From Gentiana macrophylla (taxonomy: Eukaryota > Streptophyta > Magnoliopsida > Gentianales > Gentianaceae), in contig JAOBSW010001065.1 of the NCBI GenBank assembly GCA_026214975.1, positions 1-64,000 on the forward strand: a stretch of DNA of 64,000 nucleotides, given 5' to 3'. A program made the position numbers and the translations under genes. Shown in pieces: positions 1 through 11,025 of the stretch. The notes beneath the pieces were generated by a model, which searched no databases, was not told where the DNA came from, and was given only the letters and a program-made list of their open reading frames with translations. Each line of letters opens with the position of its first letter. The first letter of the stretch is position 1.

Positions 1-263
1 GAAGAAATCCTTAATTTTTCTCTTGAAGATATTTCTGAGAGAAATTCGATAGAGGATCAAGATGAGATAGTGAAGATTTTCCTCAAGCGATCGTGATTTT
101 GTTAATATTGAGGAAGATAAGGATGGATGAAGATCGGGAAGATTTTGGAGAAGGTAGGAATAAAAGCGGAAATATTAAATTTGTTGAGATGCGATTCGCG
201 ATTCAGACCGATAAATGGGAGACGGAAGTCTAAAAATTTTTACACGTCGTTCAACGGTCTTAA
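1..263. other. Unassigned flank of the Reina insertion
   Basis: No gene can be named here. Frame +1 is open over the first roughly 90 bases and Glu/Asp-rich, then stops. The stretch ends at the 5-bp target site CTTAA (259-263), which recurs at 5345-5349 right after the element's other LTR, so bases 1-263 and 5350 onward were once contiguous. A CACGTCGT motif near 244 resembles the motif array at 20.1-20.3 kb, but one copy proves nothing. Confidence 0.5.
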
Positions 264-627
264 TGTCACAATTGAAGATGTTGTGTTTCCATTTTGGTGG
301 GAATATTAAATAAATTTAGCCGTTAGTTGTTGAGTCACCTTGTTAGGCAATCTATTTGATGATTGCATTACATTAGGATGGAGTGTAGTAAGTAATTGTG
401 TCTTGTGCATGGGAGTGTGGTTGTTATCTTTGAGTCATCCATATATATAAACAATGGAATTGCTGTAATTGTGGGCATGCATAATTTTAATGAAATCTCT
501 CCTTATCCCCATTTCATTCTCCTTCCCTATATCTGCAAAATTCGTCTAAATCCCCCACTGCATTTCGCCTTGTTCCTTATCCCAAAAAATTCGCCTTCAT
601 TTCTGTTCTACTTGTTGTTTTGTGACA
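264..627 (+). repeat. 5' LTR of Reina element
   Basis: Starts TGTCACA and ends TGTGACA, a 7-bp terminal inverted repeat. It aligns end to end with 5022-5344, including the shared phrase around 'ATGGAATTGCTGTAATTGTG' (453-472). It is about 40 bp longer than its partner because of several small indels. Confidence 0.93.
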
Positions 628-641
628 TCCGTATCGGAGAA
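628..641 (+). other. Primer-binding site (degenerate, initiator tRNA-Met type)
   Basis: Directly after the 5' LTR, CCGTATCGGAGA (629-640) matches the usual plant PBS TGGTATCAGAGC at 8 of 12 positions. Position is right and sequence is decayed. Confidence 0.55.
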
Positions 642-758
642 GTTCAATCGATCCATGGTCGACGGTACTCGCTCAAAAGTCATTGAACAAACACAGGAAG
701 GCTCAATCTAAAATCAACGATACTCTCACTGCAATTTAGGGATGAAACCACGGCAGAG

Positions 759-1348
759 ATGACGGAAATGAAGTCCCAAATGAGCACCATGCTTGCTCTA
801 CTCCAGAATCTCAACAAGGAAAAGGAAATTGCAGCCACCCAGATGGAGAAATCACCCCCCATCTTACCAACACAAACATCTGCACCGGTTACACCCAAGG
901 TAAATCATATCAGATCAGAATATGAAACTTATGATACTAAGCATCCCAAAATCGATTTTCCTACATTCGATGGTAGTAATATGAGAGATTGGGTCAGAAT
1001 GTGTGAAGGATATTTTTCCATATATAAAATCTATCCTGGTCATAAGGTATCCCCAATTCTCATGGCTCTATTTCAGTCAGGAGGTTTGTAGGAGGTTCTG
1101 CAACAGAGCCTTGGAAGATATCTTGAATGAGTTTGAAAAATTGAGCCAAAAGGGAACTGTAGACGAGTACCAGGTTGCATTTGAAGATTTAAATGGACTG
1201 GTTAAGCAGTTTAACCCTGAGCTGCCCGATGAATACTATGTCAAAAGATTCATTGGAGGGCTAAATACTGAGATTAGACCCCATGGTGAGACTTATTACC
1301 CCAAAAACAGCTATTAAAGCCTTGTAGATTGCTAGAGCACAAGAGGCA
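759..1348 (+). pseudogene. Reina gag (N-terminal and core), frameshifted
   Basis: The nucleocapsid precursor that would build the virus-like particle. Frame from 759 reads a Met- and Lys-rich start, then a 'FPTFDGSN..DW' block (near residue 68 of that frame) typical of the Ty3-type gag core. The frame breaks near 1090 and continues from about 1090 to 1317 with the 'EFEKLSQKGTVDEYQ' region, then breaks again before the zinc-knuckle part that starts at 1349. The start codon at 759 is a guess; no better one is obvious. Confidence 0.75.
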
Positions 1349-2725
1349 ATGGCTAATTCATTTATCAGTAGAGCAAGGACTGGATCTAAAACCTCTTTAA
1401 CCAGCACACTGCCCATATCAAGTAGCCCCAGAACACCACCCACGGAGATTAATTCTGCAAATTTCCAGCAAAGGTTCATCTCCCCAGCCCAATTACAAGA
1501 GAAAAGAGCAAAAGGGTTGTGTTTCAGGTGTGATGAGAAATTCGTACCAGGACACCAATGTAAAAAGAAGCAACTCAACTTCATACTAGAAGATGAGGAT
1601 GAATTGTTTGGGGAAATAGTGTCAGAAGAGAATGAGCAACTGGTACAGATTAGAGATGAGGAGCCAAGTGAGTTTTCACAACTATCCCTCAACACCATGT
1701 CTGGACAAGTATCTACAAGCACTTTGAGGATACAAGGGCAGCTTAAAAAGAAGCATATATCCATCCTAATTGACAGTGGCAGCTCACAAACATTTATAGA
1801 TAGTGGATTGGCCAAGGAACTCAAGTGTGTCATTGAACCTGCAAAATCTATGTTAGTAACTGTGGCTGATGGGAATAGGATGATTAGTGATTCGGTTTGC
1901 CCTAACTTACCTTGGTTAATGAATGGACATAGATTTCACCATGATGCAAGATTACTCAAATTGGGAGGATGTGATATGGTACTGGGAGTTGATTGGATGA
2001 AGAAATATAGCCCACTCACCTTTGACTTTGAGAAATTGCAGCTAATGTTCAAAAGGGATGGTGAGGACATCATCCTTAAAAGCATGGGGGAAATTGCTCA
2101 ACTAAGAATGATGAGTTGCAAAAGTTTGAGTAAATATACGAAGCAAGGAACCTGGGGACTATTTGGATGTCTTAATACTATACAAACAGAGATGACCCCC
2201 ATCATTGATCCTAAGATTCAGGAAGTTCTTAACTGCTTCCAAGATATTTTCAAAGAGCCTACAGGACTCCCACCAGAGAAGGATTGGACACATGGCATTG
2301 ATCTGTATGAAAATACATCCCCATTCAAGAGCAGACCTTATAGGTACCCCCATAACTTGAAGGATGAGGTAGAAAGAATGATTGAAGAAATGTTGAAGCA
2401 AGGTATCATACAGCCTAGCAACAGTCCCTATGCTTCACCTATTCTGTTGGTTAGAAAGAAGGATGGTGGATGGAGACTCTGTGTGGATTATAGAAGACAG
2501 AATGACTGCACCATTAAGGACAGATTCCCTATTCCTATCATAGATGAACTGTTAGATGAGTTGGGGAATGCTAGATACTTCACCAAAATTGACCTGAGAT
2601 CTGGATTTCATCAATTAAGAATGAGGGCACAAGACATTGAGAAGACTTCCTTTGTTACTCATGATGGCCATTATGAATACAAGGTCATGCCATTTGGACT
2701 GACAAATGCCCCAGTCACCTTCTAG
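1349..2725 (+). pseudogene. Reina gag zinc knuckle, protease and RT N-terminal half
   Basis: Longest open stretch of the element, 458 codons. It holds a zinc knuckle at residues 58-71 (Cys58, Cys61, His69, Cys71), an aspartic protease with catalytic triad DSG at residues 142-144, then reverse transcriptase motifs: 'CVDYRRQN', '[13 protein letters not shown]' and, at the end, 'MPFGLTNAP'. The frame ends in a TAG at 2723-2725 exactly where the family has a Gln codon (CAG), so this is a point nonsense mutation and not the natural end. The upstream boundary is a frameshift, so 1349 is not a true start codon. Confidence 0.9.
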
Positions 2726-3709
2726 AAGTACATGAATGGTATACTCAAACCCAACCTTAGAAAGTTTGTTTTGGTATTTTTTTATGACATATTGATTTGG
2801 ATACTCATACGGAACACATCAAACAAGTGTTACTATTATTAAGAAAACATGAGATGTATGCAAAACTAAGGTAGGTACTTGGGGCATGTAATACAAAAGG
2901 GTGGTGTTGAGCCTGAACCAAGGAAGATTGATGCAGTTAAACAGTGGCCAATTCCCAAAAACACCACTGAACTGAGAGGGTTTTTAGGGTTGACTGGTTT
3001 TTACAGAAAGTTCATCAAGCAGTATGGCATAATAGCTAGCCCTCTTACTAATCTCCTTAAGAAGGATGGGTTTGACTGGAACACCGAATCAGAACATGCA
3101 TTCGAGGTGCTGAAACGAGAATTGTGTACCTCCCCAGTGTTAGCCCTACCAGACTTCACAACCCCCTTCTGTATTGAAACTGATGCTTGTCAAAATGGAG
3201 TGGGAGCAGTACTTCAACAAAAAGGGAGACCAGTCTCTTATTTGAGCAAGGCATTTAAACCTAGAGATATGGGCCTATCTACCTATGAAAAAGAGCTAAT
3301 GGTTGTCATAATGGCAGTAACCAAATGGAGGCATTACATACATGGAAGGGAGTTCATAATCAAAACAGATCAGCAAAGCCTTAAATACTTGCTGGGTCAA
3401 AGGGCCACTACCATTTACAATGTAAAAGGAGTGTCTAAATTGATGGGATTAAACTTCAGAATTGAGTACAAGAAAGGAAGGGACAATATTGTAGCAGATG
3501 CTTTATCTAGGTATCCTCATGTACCTTACAGTCATGATCTCACAGCTATATCTACAACAACACCTACATGGTTACAGGATGTTATACAGAGTTATGAACA
3601 GGATGCATGGGCAATCGAGAAGGTTCAAGAATCTCATAGTGAATGGGACAACAATACTGACTATAGCCTGCAAAGATGGTGTCCTAATATACAAGGGAAG
3701 GATCTGTAG
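2726..3709 (+). pseudogene. Reina RT catalytic half and RNase H
   Basis: Continues the RT after the TAG. The catalytic motif normally written xFDD reads F-F-Y-D (GTA TTT TTT TAT GAC, about 2767-2784), so the first catalytic Asp is replaced by Tyr and the RT would be inactive. A frameshift follows near 2800. From 2879 the frame is open for 276 codons: the RT thumb and connection ('RGFLGLTGFYRKFI'), then RNase H with 'IETDA' and 'KTDQQSLKYLL', ending shortly before the integrase zinc finger. Confidence 0.88.
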
Positions 3710-5008
3710 GAAATTATGGAAATATCAGATATAATATCTTGCAACAGCTCTATAAGTCTCCTGTTGGAGGTCATTCTGGTATACAGGCCTGCTATAAGAG
3801 GGTAGCATCATTGTTATTGGACTAAACTTCTTAAAGATGTGGAGGAAATGGTTAAAAATTGTTTAACATGCCAACAATGCAAGGATTCTCATCAAGACCT
3901 ATAGGATTACTATATCCATTAACTATTCCAAATCAGGCTTGGGAGAGTGTGGGAATGGATTTCATTGAGGGGTTGCCCAAATCAGAGAGAAGGGATGTGA
4001 TACTAGTGGTGGTGGATAGGTACACTAAGTATGCCCATTTTATTCCCATGGAGAGGGGTTATATATCACGAGAGTGTGGCTCATGAGTTCTTTTCATTAA
4101 TATAAAGATTGCATGGAGCTCCTCAAACTCTCATCACCGATAGAGATAATGTTTTCACTACATAATTCTGGAAGACTTTAATGAAGCTGGCTGGTGTTAA
4201 ATTGAATCTCAAATCTTCCTATCACCCTCAAACTGATGGACAAACAGAGAGAGTCAATCAATGTGTAGAAATGTATTTGAGGTGCATGTGTTTTCACAGG
4301 CCTCAACAATGGAAGAGATGGCTACCTTTAGCTGAGTTTTGTTACAATACCAGCTATCATACCTCACTGGGAAGAACCCCATTTGAATCTCTATATGGGT
4401 ATCCCCCAAAGTCCTTACCCATCGAAAGTTTTGGTGGATCAGGGGTAATATATGTTGATGAATTATTGAGGCAAAAGCAAGCATTATCCAGGAAATTGAA
4501 GGACCATCTGACCAAGGCACATGCTAGGATGAAACAGAATGCAGACAAAAACCGGGTAGAGAGGGAGTTCCAACTTGGAGACATGGTTTTAGTAAAACTA
4601 CAACCTTATGACATGCTTCCATGGGCATTAGGGAAGTATGAAACTATCTCGCTAAGTATTTTGGACCCTATTAGATTGAGAAAAAGGTCACCCAAAGTTG
4701 GCTTATAAACTCAAGCTTCCATCTTCTTCACAGATTCATCCTGCCTTCCATATATCAATGCTCAAGAAATTTTAAAGGGGGTTAGTCCTCCGCCACCGAG
4801 AGCCCACCTATAGTTTCACCGGATGGGCAACATGTTTTGTACCTCAAGAAAGGTTGGATATTAGGATGATTAAGAGGGCAATCAACCAAGAGTGTACAGT
4901 TGGCTCATAAAATGGGTTAATCTTGATCAAGAGCAAGCCACATAGGAGGATGTTTCATTTTTATGCTCTCGATATCAAAATTCATGTTACCTTGAGGACA
5001 AGGTCGCT
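3710..5008 (+). pseudogene. Reina integrase and chromodomain remnant
   Basis: Strand-transfer enzyme fragments in several frames. 3859-4086 carries the end of the zinc finger region and the first catalytic Asp in 'GMDFIEGLP'. The second catalytic region ('TLITDRDNVFT', about 4125-4160) is interrupted by a stop (TAA at 4162-4164). 4181-4708 holds 'SYHPQTDGQTERVNQ' with the catalytic Glu. The tail to about 5005 reads, in mixed frames, the 'FHISMLKK' block and then residues resembling a chromodomain, which in this family steers integration to modified histones. Confidence 0.8.
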
Positions 5009-5021
5009 AAAGGGAAGAAGA
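5009..5021 (+). other. Polypurine tract of Reina element
   Basis: AAAGGGAAGAAGA immediately before the 3' LTR, the expected site for plus-strand DNA priming. Confidence 0.75.
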
Positions 5022-5344
5022 TGTCACAATTGAATAAATTAGCCGTTAATTGTTGAGTCATCTTGTTAGGGAATCTATTTGATGATTGCATTATGTTAGG
5101 ATGAAGTGTAAAGAATTGTGACTTGTGCATGGGAGTTTGGTTGTTATGTCGAGTCATCCATGATATAAACAATGGAATTGCTGTAATTGTGGGCATGCAT
5201 AATTTTAATGAAATCTCTCCTTATGCCCATTTCCTTCTCCTTCCCGATATCTCGCAAAATTCGCCTAAATTCCCCCGCATTTCGCACTCTTCCTTATCCC
5301 CAAAAATTCGTCTTCATTTCTGCTTTACTTGTTGTTTTGTGACA
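5022..5344 (+). repeat. 3' LTR of Reina element
   Basis: TGTCACA to TGTGACA, aligned with 264-627. It is followed directly by the target duplication CTTAA (5345-5349). Confidence 0.93.
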
Positions 5345-5349
5345 CTTAA

Positions 5350-5661
5350 TTGATTAAGAGGACGTTAAAATACTTATCAAACTATATTAATTTTAAATAT
5401 CACTTATTCTTTTAAAAATAAGTGTTTATTTGGTTTAACAAACACCTCTAAAATTATGGTGTGATTTTCTTTCACGTCGTGAATCCATTAGCAGGATATA
5501 AAACAACTTGCGCCTCCTACATAAGAAAACGCCTGGAAAATTTCAACCTTAAACCCTAGCTTCGCTCCTCTTCCCTTGTTCCTCATTCTATGGCCACCAA
5601 GTACACGAGGATCATTTTGTTACTTTTGTAAGATTAATTCAAACTAGTTGTAGCTGAAAAA
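5350..5661. other. AT-rich flank with 5'UTR-like stretch
   Basis: AT-rich DNA with a short hairpin around 5401-5424, then a CT-rich '(A)AACCCTAGC' stretch and an ATG at 5591 that looks like a plant 5' leader and start codon. The frame after that ATG stops after 13 codons. A CACGTCGTGA motif lies near 5473. No complete gene is present. Confidence 0.4.
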
Positions 5662-6497
5662 AACTACGAAGGAATCTTATCGGGATGGGGAATCCGCCTC
5701 GACATCTCTTTTGTCGAGACCAAGAGTTCTTAGACAAGTAATCTCTTCTCATTCTTCATTTCCCATTTAATTCATGTTTTCTTCTTTTTGCTGGTCATTG
5801 TTATTGTTTTGTTATTGTATCTTGAATATTTTCCATTTTGTTCTGAATAGCTTTAATCAGCTCGTGTATTAGGTGTGTGCTTTTCGATCTAGATCTGTAG
5901 AATGGTTGATCTAACTTTCTCTGTCCGAACTAGCTTTATTCAATAATTATTCTAGAACATATTTCTTTGATTTTGATGCATCATTCTATTGTTTCCAATA
6001 ATGCTGCTCGAATCATTCAACTTTATTCTTATCTTTACGTGGTTTGAATGTTCTGATCGCACTTAAAAACAAAGTAGCATGTAAGTTTGTGGTTCTTTGT
6101 ACCATAATTGTTGTATTGATATTGTTTTCTTGTCATGAAGCAGAATCTGGGTTTTTTACCGTGAATCTGTCTATTCATGTTTCTTTGTTACTCAATCTTA
6201 GATTCGCTTCTACTTTTGTGCGCTAAATTCTACATATCTTGTGTGTCCTATCAATTTTTAGGTTCCATATAAACTAAAAGATGGTCAAACAGTTGATGGT
6301 TCCCCTGTTTCAAAGCCATGAAAACATTATAGGCAAGATAAATTAAAATTACTTCTTGGTGTTCCTTGGTTACTTTTTCTTCCTTTGTAGTGTTTGTAGA
6401 AAAGTTCTTATGTGTCATCTTCAGATTTCGATTGAAAAGTTCTTATGTGAAAAGGTTGAACACAATGGTATCAAGGTTGAACTCCTTTGTCAAATTG
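5662..6497 (+). pseudogene. VPS26-like gene fragment (retromer subunit), three exon relics
   Basis: VPS26 is the arrestin-fold subunit of the retromer coat that recycles cargo from endosomes. Three exon relics are visible. Exon 1 (about 5662-5737) is weakly preserved ('NPP..ISF' region) and ends AGACAA before GTAATC. Exon 2 (6262-6337), after a TTTTTAG acceptor, reads VPYKLKDGQTV, then one extra G (6295) shifts frame, then MVPLFQSHENIIGK; its donor is AT in place of GT. Exon 3 (6425-6497), after TTCAG, reads ISIEKFLCEKVEHNGIKVEL and ends at GTGAGT. The order and wording match the VPS26 N-terminal arrestin domain. The rest of the gene (about three quarters) is not seen. The frameshift and lost donor make it dead. 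It lies just upstream of a CER3-like fragment on the same strand. Confidence 0.8.
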
Positions 6498-6884
6498 GTG
6501 AGTCGATAGGTTGAGATGAGAACTTCCGATCTACTACAGCTTTTGTACAATTTCGCCTCTCTTCACTTTGCTTAGTATACTTACTTTGATTAAGTGTATA
6601 ACATCTATATGTTTTTCCTTTTGTCCATAGAAGTGATATTCATTGGTTGTTACATTTATAGTTTTTATCATTTGCAAGAAGAGTGAATGTAATTCATTAT
6701 GTGTATTAATGTTTGCAGTGTTTGTTCTATCTCGGCTCTTATTGAAAATTTGTTCCATACTTAAACGGGAAGACATCAATGGTAGTAATTAGTGCTTTCA
6801 TATTCTTCTTTATGCCATCTAAGAGGATGCATCTATCGATCATGGGGCACACATAACATGATGTTCTTTTTTAATGGAAACCAC
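6498..6884 (+). other. Non-coding stretch between VPS26-like and CER3-like relics
   Basis: AT-rich, intron-like sequence. No further VPS26 exon and no clear repeat structure were found. Confidence 0.4.
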
Positions 6885-7410
6885 TAGATTTCTCAACAAG
6901 GCATAGACTTTAAGCAAATTGATGCAGGAGGGAAATGATATGAAACCACCACCTTTCTTGCATTCATTTTGCCTGAAGAAATGTATTTTACGTTTGATTC
7001 TGTTGCATGACTATGGTTCGTTAAATGCAGAAGACTTCTTTTTAATCCTTAACATGAAATCTTGAAACATGGATAATTTCATTATACTTCAGGCTGTTGT
7101 GGCTATTCTCGCATATTTCAGCTTTCCCACTACACAATATTCCTTTATGGGATTGGAGGGCCTTTTTCTGTTGTATTGCACTTCATGTTGGGATCTCTGA
7201 GCCGCTGTATTATTTGTTGCATAGGTTATTACATTCTCCAGAATTATTATCAGAGTATCATTGGCTACACCACAACTGTAAAGTTCTCCATCCATTTACA
7301 AGTATAGTCATATATTAGCATGAAGTAAATTTATAAAATTCTTATCTTTACTATTTATTTGCTAATTGACTTGTAATACATCTTCTCTGGTGCAGCGGGG
7401 CATGCTACAT
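6885..7410 (+). pseudogene. CER3/WAX2-like gene fragment (fatty-acid-hydroxylase superfamily)
   Basis: CER3 works with CER1 in the ER membrane to make cuticular wax alkanes. The relic begins with QQGIDFKQID (about 6894-6923), then, after an intron-like gap, WDNFIILQAVVAILAYF (about 7070-7122), a frameshift near 7130, and IPLWDWRAFF..LHVGISEPLYYLLHR..HWLHH (about 7140-7275), which includes the first His motifs of the hydroxylase fold (HRLLH and HxxHH type). A spliced continuation follows: an intron from about 7310 to a TGCAG acceptor ending at 7396, then GHATFL and a stop. Family CER3 proteins are about 620-630 residues; only about 110 are represented here. The frameshift and stop show it is dead. 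The remaining gene body is absent, and the large element at 7818 lies 400 bp downstream. Confidence 0.78.
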
Positions 7411-7817
7411 TTTTGTAACATTTATTACTGTGTAATAGTAGGAGTACCAAATTAAGGCAGAGCCTTTGTTGGTTATAGATCAATAATCATGTTGTATGGT
7501 TATTTTTATATTTGATTTTCTTAGATGCTTGGAACATAGAAACATCGAGGTTATCCCATATAGTCTCTTTGAGACTATTCATCTTCTAAAATATTTTATC
7601 TACACTCCAACGTAAGTTTAGATTCAACCACATTTTTTACCCTTGATTTACAGTCCAAATAGTGAAATTTGATTTGTTTTGATGTGTCATTATGATTGTG
7701 ATAGCCAGCTTGAGTATGGGGTAAGGGAGCAGGTTTTACTCTTGAAGAAATTTATCTGTGATCATTGATATCATTGACAACATCAAGCCTTAGATTTCTC
7801 TCTTTGTTTGTATACAT
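7411..7817. other. Non-coding flank before the LARD-like element
   Basis: AT-rich sequence with no exon-like frame. It ends in the target site TACAT (7813-7817), repeated at 16984-16988 after the element. Confidence 0.5.
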
Positions 7818-9599
7818 TGTTAGGTGTAGTGCCCGAAATACAATTATATAATTGTTTTAGAACATAATTAATAATTCATCTTATTATATGCATGTATGCA
7901 TATAATTAAGACACTACTGAAAACCCTAAGTACCTCGTTTATGTAATCACATAACTCAGTGTATGCCTATACACTAGAGGATTGAGTTAGTGAGATGTAC
8001 TTAATGTTAACTTAGTCCGTAGCATTTATTAATCTAAGTACGGGTCTCAAGATTAATATGCTAATAATGCGCCCATAACACTTTATGTGTGACAGTCTTA
8101 TCCGGACTGTCGGTAATAGGGTACCTAGTGGGGCATTTATAAATGGTGATAATCATATAGGGCTATTTGATTTGAGTTCTCGATATAATTACGTGATTGA
8201 GAAGTCCTATCGAATCAAAAGATGATCACATATGGATTAATCTTAATCTTGAGGTGATCACAGAACGGCTGCTAGACTAGGGTAGAGGTTTGATGTGTTA
8301 GTAAGGATCACTTCGTAGTATGTGGTCCAACACTTCTCGTTGGCTCTATTCTCGAATGAGTGAGTAGTCCGTGCTATCACAGATATGGAATCCATTCCTT
8401 CCTCGGAAGTAGACATGACAGCCTCTTTATTTGTTAATCCTAGAAACTGATCAATGGCGCAAGTTCATATTATATTAGTGATGAACTAATTGGTCACTAG
8501 AGGGTTAATGGTAAACAAGGATAAGATGTTTCGAGAAGGGTTTACGGAGAAATCCTGAATTGTAACAAACAGTCTGTGGAGATTTATCTGTTTGTAATGA
8601 TTATATCAGTGGACGGTTTTTGACTCAAAGTTGAGTGTAGGTTTATATCTATATTCAGCAGAGCAGTTTCGGGTTTATGGTGGTGTAATCCCGGAATTAA
8701 TAGATTGAATATTATTGTTCGGTCGATTTAATAATTTTATTTAATTTATTGTAGCTTACCGAATATGGGTCCATGGTCCCCGACGTGGCTCCTAATATAG
8801 CATATATGTTTTCTCGTCGTTTCACTCAATTAAAATTAAATAGTTGGATTGGACTATTTAATGGATATGTGGATTAATTGTTTAGTTGGACTAGACAATT
8901 AAATACATGAAAAGAAATTTTTGTGGACTCGCCCAAAGTGATTAAAATGCGTGTGACCTAATTTTGTATTAGGGTGGCGCGATATTTTATATATTATTTA
9001 TTAGAAATTAGTTTTCTTGATAAATAGAAAGACATGTGATTAAATTATTTATTGGTTATATAATTTAAGGAAAAGAAAATCTTTTGTATATCCTAATTAA
9101 TTTAGGAATATTATAGATTTATCTTCTTAAGGAAAATGATTAATTTGATTGATTTTGTATTAATTAAATAATGCCTTGGAGGACAATGATTTCTCTCCTT
9201 TATAAAAGAGAGTACTCTAAGCCTAAAAACACAAGTCATCATATTTAAATATTGGTAGTAACATAGCCTAGAATTTTCGGCTATTTACTAAGGTTTTGAG
9301 TTTTAGGAAAACTTCGGTTTTTCTAAGGTAGCATATCGAGGAGGTCAAGCGGCTTGGATCACCATCCACCTGGTGTTGTTTGGAGATACACGCCGGAAGA
9401 TGGTGGCATCTCAATTTGCTTGGATCTTTGATTGAAGATTGTTCTTCGAGTTTATTCACCATAAACTCGTAAGCAATCTAACCCCTCGTGAGGTTAGATC
9501 TATCTATTTTTATGTATTTTGATTGTTTAGATCTAGATCTTGTACTTTCCGCTATGAATCGGGTGGATCTTGATCCATCCGGCGATATTACATCCTACA
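7818..9599 (+). repeat. 5' LTR of LARD-like element
   Basis: Starts TGTTAGGTGTAGTGCCCG, ends GATATTACATCCTACA. It aligns along its whole length with 15201-16983, with scattered substitutions and small indels. A TATA box (TATAAAAGAG, 9201-9210) places the likely transcription start near 9230. Confidence 0.93.
9201..9207 (+). promoter_or_regulatory. LTR TATA box
   Basis: TATAAAA between CT-rich and GAGAG sequence in the left LTR. The counterpart in the right LTR is TATATAAA at 16583-16590. Confidence 0.6.
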
Positions 9600-9601
9600 A
9601 G

Positions 9602-9614
9602 TGGTATCGAAGCC
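9602..9614 (+). other. Primer-binding site, initiator tRNA-Met type
   Basis: TGGTATCGAAGCC two bases after the LTR, against the usual TGGTATCAGAGC; the difference is a small rearrangement of GA/AG. Confidence 0.8.
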
Positions 9615-10017
9615 TTTGATCTAACGATCAAAGTATATCAATTTTAGATCTAGGAGTGGAAAAGCATGTTCTAGATGTTTTTTTATTTCGTTTTTATGAA
9701 TTCGAAATATATCATGTTGAATGCTTGTGAATGTTGTGGTTGAAGAGATGGATTGGGTTTGGTATTGTTTACCCGTAGATCTATTTTGTAGCTCTCTTGT
9801 TTAGGAATAATTGAGCATAGGATTTGTATTTAATTTATATGTCAATCGAATTTTATATAAAAAGATGCAAGCTTCATTGTAATTTTATATATTCCGGGCT
9901 CGAAATATGAAGATCTTGGTGAAAAGATGAAGATCAAGGCGAAACCCAAGGTATGAACGAGCAGAAACGGTTAAAAACCTGTATTTTTTTAATTAAAAAT
10001 CTGCTACAGGACTTTCT

Positions 10018-10037
10018 GCGACGCTGAAAAGCGTCGC
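10018..10037 (+). repeat. Perfect 8-bp hairpin with GAAA loop
   Basis: GCGACGCTGAAAAGCGTCGC: stem GCGACGCT/AGCGTCGC closed by GAAA, in the leader about 420 bp after the 5' LTR. Confidence 0.75.
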
Positions 10038-10664
10038 TATAAGTCTGTTTTTTTTTATAACCAACGGCTAGGTTTAATTTTTCAGCAGTTGCATGTATTT
10101 TTTTTTTATCTGATTTTTATATACAATCATCTTGACTTGAAAAAAAAAAAAAAAATTCTGGAAAATAATTAATATACAGCCGTATATCAAAAAAAAAGTT
10201 AATTAAAAGGGTTTTAATTATAATAAATTGTATTTATCTAATTTAAAAAGCCTTTCTCCTCTCGGGTATTCGTGGTTCGTGATCCGGTGGTTCGAGTTCA
10301 AAATTCGAAGTTCAAGACTCAAGATTACATTAGTTTTACTTTTCCTTAGAAAATAGGTTAGTCAGGGAACCAACGGTCCATTTAGTGTTTATTTTTCCGT
10401 ATCTTTTTTTCATGTATGATCAAAATTATGTGATAGAAACCGGAAAATTGCCATTACATGCACCATATCATGATTCCACTCCAATGCATACATGTAGCTA
10501 GTTTATTTCAAATAAATTCGGTACGTATAACTCGTATAATTAGTTAAAAGCTTTTTTAATTAATCAGTGGTAGTTAATTAAAATAAGTAACTAATTATAA
10601 AACCGAGGAACCGGTTTTGTCAATCATTACGATTTTAGTGATGGATTCTCGTGAATCCCACTTA

Positions 10665-11025
10665 GATAAATCGTTGAGTTTTCGGTGAACCCACCTTAAA
10701 CATAAACGAGATTACGCTTTTGCTGACAACATAGAAATCGGAAAATCTTATTACATGGGTTCGGAAATGGTCTAACCATTGTTGGGCGAGTTCAACCGAG
10801 CTTTGGCTCGATCGACTCCCGACCACGGTGATTTACGTTATGCTGGCTCGACAAGACTTAGCATAGCCGGTAAGCCTTCGGGCTAAACGGCGCTTTCTTG
10901 CCGGATCACCTAAATCATCATATATGTTCCAACAAATAAGACGGCGATGCTTGCCTACATAACGGACCTCGCTCGTAGTACATGATTTATTGTTTCTTAT
11001 TGTCAAGACCGAAACCGTAATTAGT
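10665..11025 (+). repeat. Module shared with the Athila-like element at 36.7-37.1 kb
   Basis: Aligns with the reverse complement of 36698-37075. Shared blocks include CGGTGAACCCACCTTAAA, ACATGGGTTCGGAAATGGTC, GCGAGTTCAACCGAGCTT, TATGTTCCAAC and TTGTTTCTTATTGTCAAG. Because the other element is on the minus strand, the module has the same orientation relative to both elements, and in both starts roughly 1 kb after the 5' LTR. Confidence 0.85.

Larger units (their letters stand above)
264..5344 (+). mobile_element. Reina-type Ty3/gypsy chromovirus, decayed
   Basis: A complete but dead LTR retrotransposon. Two LTRs (364 and 323 bp) both begin TGTCACA and end TGTGACA, and are flanked by a perfect 5-bp duplication CTTAA (259-263 and 5345-5349). 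Domains run in order: gag with zinc knuckle, aspartic protease, reverse transcriptase, RNase H, integrase and a degraded chromodomain, which is the chromovirus order. Wording of the RT, RNase H and integrase blocks fits the Reina clade by memory of the family; a phylogeny would be needed to be certain. The reading frame is broken in at least five places and the LTRs differ by many substitutions and small indels, so the insertion is old. Confidence 0.93.

Noticed and set aside
1261..1833. 190-codon minus-strand frame
   Set aside because: Antisense to the Reina gag-protease region; no protein motif, explained by the base composition of the sense gene.
10288..10300. GGTTCGAGTTC, similar to a tRNA B box
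   Set aside because: No A box or cloverleaf at the proper distance; a lone 11-mer is not evidence of a tRNA or SINE.
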